Below, piece after piece: positions 1-7,264 of a stretch of 11,394 nt of DNA. The stretch spans positions 1 to 11,394 of the forward strand of contig CAJPNZ010000100.1 of assembly GCA_905372155.1 (NCBI GenBank). Direction: 5' to 3'. The DNA is from Propionibacteriaceae bacterium. GTDB lineage: Bacteria > Actinomycetota > Actinomycetes > Propionibacteriales > Propionibacteriaceae. A model generated the notes under the pieces. The model had not been told where the DNA came from. It did not search any database and saw only the letters and a program-made list of their open reading frames with translations. Both the position numbers and the translations under genes were made by a program. How positions within the stretch are numbered: position 1 is the first letter of the stretch; each line of letters starts with the position of its first letter.

Positions 1-46
1 CTTGTTCACGTTTGCCTGCGCTGTGAGGCCAGCGAACACGAACAAG
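1..46. repeat. Imperfect inverted repeat upstream of yaaA
   Basis: The arm CTTGTTC (1-7) pairs perfectly with GAACAAG (40-46). After a 2x2 internal mismatch, GTTTGC (10-15) pairs with GCGAAC (32-37) with one G-U, leaving a 16-base loop. The left arm touches the window edge, so the full stem cannot be seen. It could be a terminator of a gene to the left or a regulatory dyad for yaaA. There is no following T-run to settle it. A near-identical direct repeat, AGGCCAGC followed by RAAC, also sits at 26-37 and 45-56. Confidence 0.3.
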
Positions 47-93
47 GCCAGCAAACCGGGGGGAGCGGGGAGGGGATGGGCGACAATGAGGGC

Positions 94-864
94 ATGCTGA
101 GCGTCCTCTCCCCCGCCAAGTCACTCGACTTCGACTCGCCGGTCACCGTCACCGGGCACACCGAACCGCGGTTGATCGACGAGACCGAGGGGCTGATCGA
201 GATCATGCGCACCAAATCGCCCGGCGACATCGCGAAACTGATGCGCATCTCCGAGGACCTGGCCCATCTCAACGCGACGCGCTACCGCGAGTTCACCACC
301 CCGCACACCCCCGACGACTCGCGCCCGGCGGTGCTGGCCTTCAATGGCGACGTCTACCAGGGGCTGCGCGCCCGCGACTTCGATGCCCGTGACCTCACCG
401 AGGCGCAGAAGAGCCTGCGGATCCTGTCCGGGCTCTACGGGCTGCTGCGTCCCCTCGACCTGATCCAGCCGCACCGCCTGGAGATGGGCACCCGCCTGGC
501 CACCGACCGCGGCCGCAACCTCCGCGACTGGTGGGGCGGGCGCATCACCGACCTGCTGCGCGAGGACCTGGCCGCCTCCCCGGGGGCGAAGGTGCTGGTC
601 AACCTGGCGTCGCAGGAGTACTTCGCCGCCGTCGACGCCGACCGCCTCGATGCGCGGATCATCACACCTCGTTTCGAGGACCGGGACCGGAACGGCACCG
701 CCCGCGTGGTCAGTTTCCACGCCAAACGCGCCCGCGGCACCATGGCCGGCTGGCTGGTCCGCAACCGGGTCCGCTCCGCGGCAAAACTCCCCGACTTCGC
801 CGAGAACGGCTACGCCTACGACGAACAGCGCTCGACGCCTGATGCCCCCGTCTTCGTCCGCTGA
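94..864 (+). CDS. yaaA: YaaA family peroxide stress protein (DUF328/UPF0246)
   Basis: The protein is 256 aa from the ATG at 94, or 262 aa from the ATG at 76. The start at 94 gives MLSVLSPAKSLDF, matching the usual N-terminus of the family (M-L-x-L-x-SPAK-x-LDF). The start at 76 has a strong GGAGGGG stretch directly abutting it, and that stretch could instead serve 94 at a long spacing, so the start is uncertain. Family blocks visible in order are SPAKSLDF at the N-terminus, FNGDVYQGL, LRILSGLYGLLRPLDLIQP, LEMGTRL, NLASQEYF and a C-terminal ARGTMAGWLV segment. In Escherichia coli YaaA is a cytoplasmic protein that limits free iron and oxidative DNA damage under hydrogen peroxide; the same role is inferred here. 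Length is normal for the family. Base composition is much more GC-rich than the genes to its right, so it probably belongs to the native chromosome and marks the left flank of the acquired locus. Confidence 0.93.
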   Translation: MLSVLSPAKSLDFDSPVTVTGHTEPRLIDETEGLIEIMRTKSPGDIAKLMRISEDLAHLNATRYREFTTPHTPDDSRPAVLAFNGDVYQGLRARDFDARDLTEAQKSLRILSGLYGLLRPLDLIQPHRLEMGTRLATDRGRNLRDWWGGRITDLLREDLAASPGAKVLVNLASQEYFAAVDADRLDARIITPRFEDRDRNGTARVVSFHAKRARGTMAGWLVRNRVRSAAKLPDFAENGYAYDEQRSTPDAPVFVR

Positions 865-937
865 CCGGATCGCGATGGGACCATCAGGAGGGATACTCGC
901 TGCGGCGCATCGCGGGCCAGAACGTGTGGATCGGTGT

Positions 938-965
938 TTGTGGTGTCTCAGGGGATGCACCACAA
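938..965. repeat. 8-bp perfect inverted repeat
   Basis: TTGTGGTG (938-945) and CACCACAA (958-965) form a perfect 8-bp stem with a 12-base loop, about 75 bases after the yaaA stop codon. No T-tract follows on either strand, so a terminator role is only possible. Confidence 0.35.
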
Positions 966-1024
966 CGCCGGGAAGTGCGGGTATCAGCCGGTAACAGCCG
1001 ATATGAAAGTCCAGAAACGCCGGT

Positions 1025-1056
1025 CCAGACCAAGAACCCGCAGGATCTTGGACTGG
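1025..1056. terminator. Strong hairpin, candidate bidirectional terminator
   Basis: CCAGACCAAGAACC (1025-1038) pairs with GGATCTTGGACTGG (1043-1056) at 12 of 14 positions, with two A/A-type mismatches and a four-base CGCA loop. It sits between the converging ends of yaaA and the histidine kinase gene. A long stem with a tetraloop is typical of actinobacterial terminators, many of which lack a U-run, and no T-run is visible here on either strand. The terminator role is an inference from position and shape. Confidence 0.4.
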
Positions 1057-1097
1057 TGCGCTGGCCCAACCTCGCCTCTCCAACCGCGCTGGTGCTC

Positions 1098-1122
1098 GGG
1101 GCACACGGGGCCTCCGTGCCCC
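1098..1122. terminator. GC-rich hairpin, possible terminator
   Basis: GGGGCAC-A-CGG (1098-1108, one bulged A) pairs with CCGTGCCCC (1114-1122) around a five-base loop. The stem is nearly all G-C and very stable. It lies between convergent genes, and no T-run follows on either strand. A termination role is inferred only from stability and position. Confidence 0.35.
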
Positions 1123-1337
1123 TAGCTGCCTCACTTCGTGCCAGAAACCATTGCCGCGCTCCTCCTCAACAACTGCGTCAGCATAATGGCCAGTGGATTC
1201 GCCAGCGCGCGGCGGTGCGTCGTCGCCGCACGAGCCCAGTGCGGGAGGTCAATGGCGTGAATCTGAGGGGTGGCTTACAGGCGACGCCGAAACCATGCCC
1301 TGACAACCACACGTTTGATATGGCGTGACGAGGTGGA

Positions 1338-2573
1338 TCACCGCTCCCACACCGCGGTCAAGGTCCACACACCGTCCCGACTGCCGGTCTCCAGCCTGCC
1401 ATCCAAGGCTGCCACACGGGCCTCGAGAAGATTGATCCCGAGCCCCGAATCCGGCATGCGGGGGACGTCGGAAGACGAGGCCACCTGGTTTTGAACCTCG
1501 ACGTGGAGCCGTCCGTCACGGGCCGACAATGCGATGTTGCAAGTGCTACCCGGGGCGCCGTGTTTGGCGACGTTGGTACTAGCCTCTCGGAGCACTGCTC
1601 CGACTGTGTGGCGCAGGGAGCCGGGTACATCGTCCGCAAGGTCACGGAAAACCTCGACACGAAATCCCACATCCTTCAAGTACGTCTCTGCGCGCACGAG
1701 ATACTCGTCGAGGTCGAGCTCCGGTGTGGGGGGTGAGTCCTGTCGCTGTCCTCGGGGTTCACCCACGCTGATGATCGACACCAGATGTCGCATCTCCCCC
1801 AAGGCGCCACGAGCAACAGTTGCTATCTCCCCGAAAGCAGCGCCGGCCTCTTCTGGGGAGAGTGTTGTTTCGGCGAGTGTTGCCAGCATCGAGATTCTGG
1901 TGAGTTCGTGGGCCACGACGTCGTGCAGCTCCCGTGTCAATTCCCGGCGCTGCGCGGTGAAACGTTGTTCCATGAGTTGAGCACGTATGGCTGCGGCTTC
2001 CTCTCGCTCCTTCGCTTCGCGCATCAGTTGCTCGTTTTCGCGCTCCGAGCGCTCCTTGCGGGTGAGGAGAACCCACACGATTCTGCCGAGTGCGATACCT
2101 GAAACGATTCCGACGACGGGTTCCCAGAAGGCGCTCGCATCGGCGTGAAAGGTTACTCGCATCACCAGATACGGGAGGACCATGCTGAGCAACCTGAGCC
2201 AGTCGAGCAGCATCGCTGCCAGTACCATCAGGAAGAGTGCGGCGAGATTCAAGTTGTTGGAGTTGGGCATCAGGGCTGCTCCACCCACCAGGAGGGCGAA
2301 TGGCACCGGGGCCCAGGAGGGTCTGAAGGCCAGAGCCAAACCGGTTCCTCCGCAGCCCACGAGGATGAACAGGCGGACGAATGCCGAGGAGGGGGAGATT
2401 CCCGTCATCACATCCATCAAGAGAGACCTTGCGTCATCCAGCATTCCGGCCGCCGTGATGACTGACAGAGCCCACGACATCTTACGTGGTAGCTGGTGAA
2501 CCGGATCGTGGAGTAGGGAACGCGGGAATCGCAGCACAGGCGATGCACCGCTCAACGCCATGTCAAGTCCCAT
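1338..2573 (-). CDS. Membrane sensor histidine kinase (HisKA_3, NarL-type partner)
   Basis: The protein is 411 aa. The N-terminal third (about residues 35-170) holds several hydrophobic segments that look like five or six membrane spans with very short loops and no large extracellular domain. A charged, probably coiled-coil linker follows (about 172-212). The HisKA_3 dimerisation segment is RELHDVVAHELT with phosphoacceptor His217. The HATPase_c domain shows an N-box, REASTNVAKHG (Glu330, Asn334), and a glycine box, DSGLGINLLEARV (375-387). This is the architecture of kinases pairing with LuxR-type regulators. The ATG at 2573 lies five bases from the stop of the regulator gene (2578-2580), with only a weak Shine-Dalgarno, so translational coupling is likely. 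The signal is unknown. Lack of a sensory ectodomain resembles envelope-stress or peptide-sensing kinases, so sensing the lanthipeptide or the membrane is an inference. Confidence 0.92.
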   Translation of the reverse strand: MGLDMALSGASPVLRFPRSLLHDPVHQLPRKMSWALSVITAAGMLDDARSLLMDVMTGISPSSAFVRLFILVGCGGTGLALAFRPSWAPVPFALLVGGAALMPNSNNLNLAALFLMVLAAMLLDWLRLLSMVLPYLVMRVTFHADASAFWEPVVGIVSGIALGRIVWVLLTRKERSERENEQLMREAKEREEAAAIRAQLMEQRFTAQRRELTRELHDVVAHELTRISMLATLAETTLSPEEAGAAFGEIATVARGALGEMRHLVSIISVGEPRGQRQDSPPTPELDLDEYLVRAETYLKDVGFRVEVFRDLADDVPGSLRHTVGAVLREASTNVAKHGAPGSTCNIALSARDGRLHVEVQNQVASSSDVPRMPDSGLGINLLEARVAALDGRLETGSRDGVWTLTAVWER

Positions 2574-2577
2574 ATTC

Positions 2578-3234
2578 TCACGCGACCAACCCTGCGCGAA
2601 ATGCCGATACGATCAGTTGCACACGATCTCGACTGTCGAACTTCCTCATGAGATTGGACAGATAATATTTGATCGTGGACTCCGAGAGAAACAAATGGCT
2701 TGCCATTTCGCTGTTGCTGCTGCCTGCGCAAAGTTCCTGCAGTACCTGTTTTTCGCGCTCGGTGACCGCGGAGACGCCCATGTTTTTTGCCGGGTTGGAG
2801 CGGCTTGCAGCGTCGATCAGGTAGCGGATCACTTGCGGGTCGATGACAAGCTCTCCTCTCGTTACGTCACGCACACTCTGGACAATCTTCTGCGGTTCGG
2901 AGTCCTTGACGATGTAGCCGCTGGCCCCGGCCAGCAGAGCTGGGGTGACATACTGATCGTCGACGTGCGCGGTTACCACAACTATCCGTGTGGTGACCCC
3001 CTTTTCCCGGAGGCGACGCGTGACCTCGACTCCATCAAGATCAGGCATCTGAAGGTCGAGGAGCAAGACGTCGGGATTGCTGTTTTCAACCATCGAGATT
3101 GCTTCGGTACCGCCAGCCGCCTCGCCGATGACTTCAATATCCTCGGTGTTACTGAGGTACACCCGTAGTGCACTTCGGACGAAAGCCTCGTCATCGACGA
3201 TACCCACCGCGATATGAGGTTGAAGCGATACCAC
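2578..3234 (-). CDS. LuxR/NarL-family response regulator
   Basis: The protein is 218 aa, the normal length for NarL/FixJ regulators. The receiver domain (about residues 8-122) has the acidic pair Asp14-Asp15, phosphoacceptor Asp60 in LLLDLQMPDLDG, Thr88 and Lys110. The C-terminal LuxR helix-turn-helix (about 156-215) reads TEREKQVLQELCAGSSNSEM followed by the recognition helix STIKYYLSNLMRKF. The start is GTG at 3234, chosen because GGGAGG lies six bases upstream (3241-3246). It is followed almost directly by the histidine kinase gene and so forms a two-component pair with it. A candidate promoter with a palindrome in its spacer lies upstream (3272-3299). The base composition of the 3' half is unusually low for the region (42% G+C in 2641-2700). 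It probably controls the lanthipeptide operon, but no shared operator with that operon was identified. Confidence 0.94.
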   Translation of the reverse strand: MVSLQPHIAVGIVDDEAFVRSALRVYLSNTEDIEVIGEAAGGTEAISMVENSNPDVLLLDLQMPDLDGVEVTRRLREKGVTTRIVVVTAHVDDQYVTPALLAGASGYIVKDSEPQKIVQSVRDVTRGELVIDPQVIRYLIDAASRSNPAKNMGVSAVTEREKQVLQELCAGSSNSEMASHLFLSESTIKYYLSNLMRKFDSRDRVQLIVSAFRAGLVA

Positions 3235-3245
3235 CGTTAACCTCC

Positions 3246-3274
3246 CATGTGGTTACTCTGACCCGTACCACATG
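3246..3274. promoter_or_regulatory. Inverted repeat overlapping regulator promoter
   Basis: CATGTGGT (3246-3253) and ACCACATG (3267-3274) are perfect 8-bp inverted repeats separated by 13 bases, with centres 21 bp apart, about two helical turns. The right arm overlaps the predicted -10 hexamer and the left arm touches the Shine-Dalgarno sequence of the response regulator gene. It looks like a dimeric operator (possibly autoregulation) or, if transcribed, a hairpin next to the ribosome binding site. Confidence 0.4.
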
Positions 3275-3299
3275 CTACCCCAGCAGCTGCTGGTTGCAA
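3272..3299 (-). promoter_or_regulatory. Candidate promoter for the two-component genes, with palindromic spacer
   Basis: On the - strand, TTGCAA (3299-3294) and TAGCAT (3277-3272) each match the sigma-70 consensus at four of six positions with a 16-base spacer. The spacer contains a perfect 14-bp palindrome, CCAGCAGCTGCTGG (3293-3280). The implied start site is near 3265, about 30 bases before the GTG of the response regulator gene. Hexamer matches are moderate, so the promoter is a prediction from sequence only. Confidence 0.38.
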
Positions 3300-3351
3300 C
3301 GCTGATCGGAGAGATTGCTGGGAAACTCCTCAGCAGGTTTGACAGACGGAA

Positions 3352-4686
3352 TCAGTTGAGCGAGCCCCACGCTTCGGGGCGAGGGATGCTGCGAACGCCC
3401 CGACAGGTGAGCGCCGGGATGCCTGCCCCCAGGACCAGGACAGCGCAGAATGCCACGGCGCCCGGGTATCCAGCGATGTCCAGGGCGAAACCTGCAACCA
3501 GAGGTGCCAAAGGTGTCGTCACGGATCCGAGGAACGACACTGCGCTATCGACCCGGCCCTGGAGGTCTGATGGAACCTTCGCCACCAGGTAGCCGCCGAT
3601 CACGGCGTTGAGGACGGGAGCGGAAAGAATTGCCAGGGCCATGAGGCCGATCACTACCCAAGCATTGCTTGCAACTATTCCGATCGGCAGGATCATCGCC
3701 GTGAGCCACACCAGGCAGAGTCCGATGAGCGCCCCACCACGGACGCGGGGCACCACGACGGCCGCGACTACCGCTCCGCACATCGACCCAACCGCCAGAG
3801 CGGAGGTGGATAGTCCCACCACGGCGGCGGAAACTCCCTGCGAGCGCAGATGGAAGATCGTGGCAATCATGACCGCCGATGCAGCGAAGTTCACGACGGT
3901 GACCGTAAGTACTAGCGCACAAAGAGTGCGGGTTCGTATCACAAAGCTTATGCCCGACCAGAAACCTTGATGTTCAGCTGGAGCTTTCGCCGCAACGGCG
4001 GTATTTCGTCGTGGGAGCCGTCGGTAGAAGTAGGCCGCCAAGAGCGCCGCGAGCGCCGCGAGCGCCGCGGCCAGGAAGGGTACCCAGCTTCCCAACGTGT
4101 AGAGAACGCCACCTACCGCGGGAATTGCCAGGCCAAGGGCAGCTGACCGTCCCTCCGAGAGACTTGCCGCAGCGGCAAATCGGTCTGCCGGTACCAGCGA
4201 TTTGAGCGTCGCGGAGAACGCGGGGGTTGCCATGGATTGGAAGACCGCGGCACAGAAGACGAAGCCCAGGAGCCAGACCAGACTGACAGATGAACGCAAG
4301 GACTCGAATCCCGCGATCAGGCAGTACGCAACTGCCGTCAAGCAGGCCAAGGTGCCGATAAGCCGATCACGCTTGAGTCGGTCCGCCATCATCCCGCCGG
4401 GCAGGAGGGCCATGCTTGTTCCAGCCGCACTTGCCGCCACTACCAGGCTCGCGGCACTGGAGGAAGTGGTCACGGCGATTGCCAGTAGGGGTAGGGCGAC
4501 GGACGTGAGCACCCGTGCCGCCAACTGTGAAGTGTCCGCGGCGAACCAAAGTCGGAAGAGTGGGTCGTGGCGCGGGGACTGTGTCTTGACAGCTGAGCGC
4601 CTCGGCGTGGAATAACCGGCGGCGGAGGCTGTCATGAGAATTGTGCTGGTATCCCCGTCGTAGGCGCGTGCCGGTGCAGCTGTCAT
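3352..4686 (-). CDS. MFS efflux transporter (MFS_3/EntS-like)
   Basis: The protein is 444 aa with about 12 hydrophobic segments, as expected for a proton-driven major facilitator exporter. Motif A after the second span reads GGMMADRLKRDRL (about residues 97-109). The N-terminus is extended by roughly 40 polar residues before the first span (LFRLWFAAD...); a later start at Met18 is possible. The ATG at 4686 overlaps the LanKC stop codon as ATGA and has a strong GAGGAGG seven bases upstream (4694-4700) inside the LanKC coding sequence, so the assigned start is well supported. Position at the end of the lanthipeptide operon suggests product export or self-protection, alongside the ABC pair upstream. 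Substrate cannot be read from sequence. The stop is at 3352-3354, and no obvious terminator follows before the regulator promoter. Confidence 0.9.
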   Translation of the reverse strand: MTAAPARAYDGDTSTILMTASAAGYSTPRRSAVKTQSPRHDPLFRLWFAADTSQLAARVLTSVALPLLAIAVTTSSSAASLVVAASAAGTSMALLPGGMMADRLKRDRLIGTLACLTAVAYCLIAGFESLRSSVSLVWLLGFVFCAAVFQSMATPAFSATLKSLVPADRFAAAASLSEGRSAALGLAIPAVGGVLYTLGSWVPFLAAALAALAALLAAYFYRRLPRRNTAVAAKAPAEHQGFWSGISFVIRTRTLCALVLTVTVVNFAASAVMIATIFHLRSQGVSAAVVGLSTSALAVGSMCGAVVAAVVVPRVRGGALIGLCLVWLTAMILPIGIVASNAWVVIGLMALAILSAPVLNAVIGGYLVAKVPSDLQGRVDSAVSFLGSVTTPLAPLVAGFALDIAGYPGAVAFCAVLVLGAGIPALTCRGVRSIPRPEAWGSLN

Positions 4687-7256
4687 CGCGGATCCTCCTC
4701 GAAAATCCAGCCCAGCAGGTCCTCATGGGCGTTTTCCAGCGCCCGCAGCGCGACAAGTACGCCTGCTGTCCCGGTGGCCACATCCCCGCTGAGGCGCCAG
4801 CCATCCCCACAGATCATTGCGGCGGGTGAGTCGGTGGCAGAGACCAGGCCGACTGCGTTGCGTTCAAGACTCCTCCGAAGCCGCATCCGAGCTTGCTCGG
4901 CGGCTGAGTTCTCGTCCAGCAACCGAGTCAGGCCGGCATATCCGAGCAGCAGGCCCGCGTAGCCGTTGAACAACCCCGCGAACATGGACCCCGGTGCGTC
5001 GCAAGCCTTGCGAAGCCCTGGAAGACACGACCTGAGGCCTTCGGGCCAGAGGTCTTCTCGAACTCGCGGGAGAAGCACCCCGAAGCCAGCGCTGCCGGTT
5101 GCGAGGTATGGCAAGCCCCTCGTCCCTTGATCGGCGAGGAAACTGCCGTCCTGCTCGGTGTAGGACGCCAGCTCGCGAGCCAGGGCCGTGGTGCAGGCCG
5201 TCTCCAGCAGGTCGACTTCTCTCAGGAAACCGGGCTGGCGAAGGGCGGTGTTGAACACCCAGGCGAGACCGAGATTGCCGTACAGCAGGCCCGTGCTCTG
5301 CATGCGAGGATCGTTGCCTCGATTCATCTTCGATACGACGATGAATTCCGGATCTGCGACGTACCGGCGGGCGAGCGACTCCACCGCTTCAGCGACTCGG
5401 GTGAATAGCTCTCCGTCCTCCTTGACCACACGTAGCCGTGTGAGTCCCAGCAGTATGCCCGGAAGCCCTGAGAACACGGAGTGATTCTCCGATGCCAGGA
5501 GAGTGTCGAGCTTGGTGCGGACTACCTCGGTAGTCTCGTGAGGAAAGTCCTTCTCCAAGGCCAGCAGGTCGCCAACCAGACCGTTCATGAGGCCGAGATG
5601 GCGGGTATTGGGGGTCGGGAAGCTGGGCAGTGAGGCACCAAGAACCCGTGCGATGGTGGCATCGCCGCTGGCTATGCCGGTCCAATCTTCCTCGAGGCCT
5701 CGATAGTGAACAGGATAGATCCTGCCCTTCTGATGGTGAAGAGCGCTTGCCGCGATGAGGCCGTTCCTCAGTTCCCTCGTCCAGGAACGACCCGGGACGC
5801 GGTTCAGGGCGCGCACAGGAGCAATGGGCGTGATCACTGAGCCCTCAATTCCGTCCACCTCGCGCGATATATCCTCGATCTCGTCCAACAGGGCATCGGT
5901 GGCGGAGGAACCTGGGCGCAGCCACGGATGATCATGATCGTGTCGTGCCAGGTCAAGCACTGTGTGCAGGTGATTGGGCTCAACCGCGCTCTCCGAGCGG
6001 GAGATCCAGAGCATCGACGCCGCGATCCGACTCAACCCGTACAAGTCGTGCCGCCGGGGCGAGTGAAGTCCTTGGAGCCCGTAACCTGGTGCAGCCATGA
6101 TCTGGGTTCTGTGCTGGGCGGTGGAGGGGACACTGTTTTCAAAGTCAATCAGGGACACGTCGAGAGTCGTGGGATTGATCAGCACGTTTCCTGGGTGGAC
6201 ATCCATATGCGCCCAACCTGATCCGTGCAGCCTGCTCAGGAGAGTTCTGAGCGCAACGAGCACCGAGTGACACGATGCAGCCCACTGGTCACCGGTTCGA
6301 GGGTCGGTCCTCTGGCGGGGCTCGTTGTAGTGAATCCAGTTCTGGAGCTGGATCCCAGGGAGGTACTCCTCAACCAAGTACAGGTGCTCCCAGTGCCGAC
6401 CGCTGTACAGGACATTCGGAACCCCGGGCAGGTTCTCGAGCCCTTCGAGGACTTCCCGCTCGCGGTCCAGCCGATCCACTGCATCTGCCCAGTTCAGATC
6501 AAGACCGGCGTGGGGACGCGCCTCCTTGATGATCACGGGTGTATCGCCGTATCGGCCGAGATACACGCCCCCGGCGTTCGAGTGAGTGAGCGCACTGTCG
6601 ATCGTGAAGGGCAACGCAACTTGGCTCACCGCCGAGACTTCCTGGAGCCATGATTCCAAGAAATTCGGGACCGGAGCCCAACCAGGAACCGAGAAGGACA
6701 GTGCCCTATCATCTGGTACGACATTGCCCTTGGGGTCACGCAGGTGAGTATCGGGCACTCCAGCGTCTACCGAGTGAGGGCGGAAGAGCCCGTAGCGGAG
6801 ATAGATAGGCGCCTGTGCCCACCTCCGGTCAAAGAGAATGTAGGGGCCGTCCAGACCGGCGAGGCGACTCTCAAGTTGGCGCAAAAGATGCGGAAGCTGA
6901 TCCTCGGAAGGGAAGAGCGCTATGAACTTCCCCGAGTGGCGGCGATCGCAATTTTTGCCGTTTCGCCAAAGGAACTTGTCCTCGTCCGGGAGGTGTTTAA
7001 AAGCTACGCCGAGGTCAACTGCGATGGCCGCTGTGGTGTCGAGGACTTGCTGAGCTTTGCTGGCGCAAGCGCTGACGTGAATCTTCCACCCTTGAGCAGG
7101 GAGTTCGGAATCCGAGGGTGCGTAGAACACCCAGTCGGCCGTCCGTTTTACGTGCCAGCCGACCGGTACGGTGACGGTGAATGGGCTACTGGGTTTCTGT
7201 GATGCCTCACGGTAGAAGGCATCCAGTTTGGACATGTGGGCGACGGCGCTCAGCAT
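4683..7256 (-). CDS. lanKC: Class III lanthionine synthetase LanKC
   Basis: The protein is 857 aa, the typical length for class III synthetases, which install lanthionine/labionin by phosphorylating Ser/Thr, eliminating phosphate and adding Cys thiols. The N-terminal lyase region (about 1-215) is followed by a Ser/Thr-kinase-like domain (about 220-480): a glycine loop SNAGGVYLG (226-234), Lys244 in VIIKEAR, the catalytic loop HMDVHPGN (His350, Asp352, Asn357) and the metal-binding DFE (371-373) in place of DFG, as is usual in LanKC. The C-terminal LanC-like cyclase (about 520-857) keeps glycine-rich repeats (NGLVGDLLAL, GLPGILLGL, LATGSAGFG, FNGYAGLLLG, TGTAGVLVAL). It lacks the Cys and Cys-His zinc ligands; the CHG site reads FNG at 763-765. 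This marks class III rather than class IV. The ATG at 7256 has AGGAG (7262-7266) overlapping the protease stop codon; Met8 at 7235 is an alternative. Gene order suggests it acts on a precursor encoded upstream of the ABC genes. Confidence 0.95.
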   Translation of the reverse strand: MLSAVAHMSKLDAFYREASQKPSSPFTVTVPVGWHVKRTADWVFYAPSDSELPAQGWKIHVSACASKAQQVLDTTAAIAVDLGVAFKHLPDEDKFLWRNGKNCDRRHSGKFIALFPSEDQLPHLLRQLESRLAGLDGPYILFDRRWAQAPIYLRYGLFRPHSVDAGVPDTHLRDPKGNVVPDDRALSFSVPGWAPVPNFLESWLQEVSAVSQVALPFTIDSALTHSNAGGVYLGRYGDTPVIIKEARPHAGLDLNWADAVDRLDREREVLEGLENLPGVPNVLYSGRHWEHLYLVEEYLPGIQLQNWIHYNEPRQRTDPRTGDQWAASCHSVLVALRTLLSRLHGSGWAHMDVHPGNVLINPTTLDVSLIDFENSVPSTAQHRTQIMAAPGYGLQGLHSPRRHDLYGLSRIAASMLWISRSESAVEPNHLHTVLDLARHDHDHPWLRPGSSATDALLDEIEDISREVDGIEGSVITPIAPVRALNRVPGRSWTRELRNGLIAASALHHQKGRIYPVHYRGLEEDWTGIASGDATIARVLGASLPSFPTPNTRHLGLMNGLVGDLLALEKDFPHETTEVVRTKLDTLLASENHSVFSGLPGILLGLTRLRVVKEDGELFTRVAEAVESLARRYVADPEFIVVSKMNRGNDPRMQSTGLLYGNLGLAWVFNTALRQPGFLREVDLLETACTTALARELASYTEQDGSFLADQGTRGLPYLATGSAGFGVLLPRVREDLWPEGLRSCLPGLRKACDAPGSMFAGLFNGYAGLLLGYAGLTRLLDENSAAEQARMRLRRSLERNAVGLVSATDSPAAMICGDGWRLSGDVATGTAGVLVALRALENAHEDLLGWIFEEDPR

Positions 7257-7264
7257 AGTATCTC

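Larger units (their letters stand above)
865..1337. other. Gene-less convergent intergenic region with several hairpins
   Basis: This stretch lies between the 3' ends of yaaA (+) and the histidine kinase gene (-). No frame shows a recognisable protein; the open frames present are low-complexity, Arg/Pro-rich and lack ribosome binding sites. No tRNA or rRNA signature was seen. It contains at least three stem-loops (938-965, 1025-1056, 1098-1122), which plausibly act as terminators insulating the convergent genes, although none is followed by a clear T-run. It is also the likely junction between the GC-rich flank and the lower-GC lanthipeptide locus. Confidence 0.55.

Noticed and set aside
865..920. 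Transposase helix-turn-helix remnant (EGYSLRRIAG-like reading near 890-917)
   Set aside because: Only about ten residues resemble an IS30-type helix and nothing on either side continues the similarity; no terminal repeats.
121..1134. Long 337-aa open frame on the - strand across yaaA
   Set aside because: It is the antisense of a clear YaaA gene, driven by high GC; the product is Arg/Gly/Val-rich with no family motif.
924..1328. 134-aa + strand open frame in the gap after yaaA
   Set aside because: No ribosome binding site at sensible spacing, Arg/Pro/Gln-rich without motifs, and it crosses strong hairpins.
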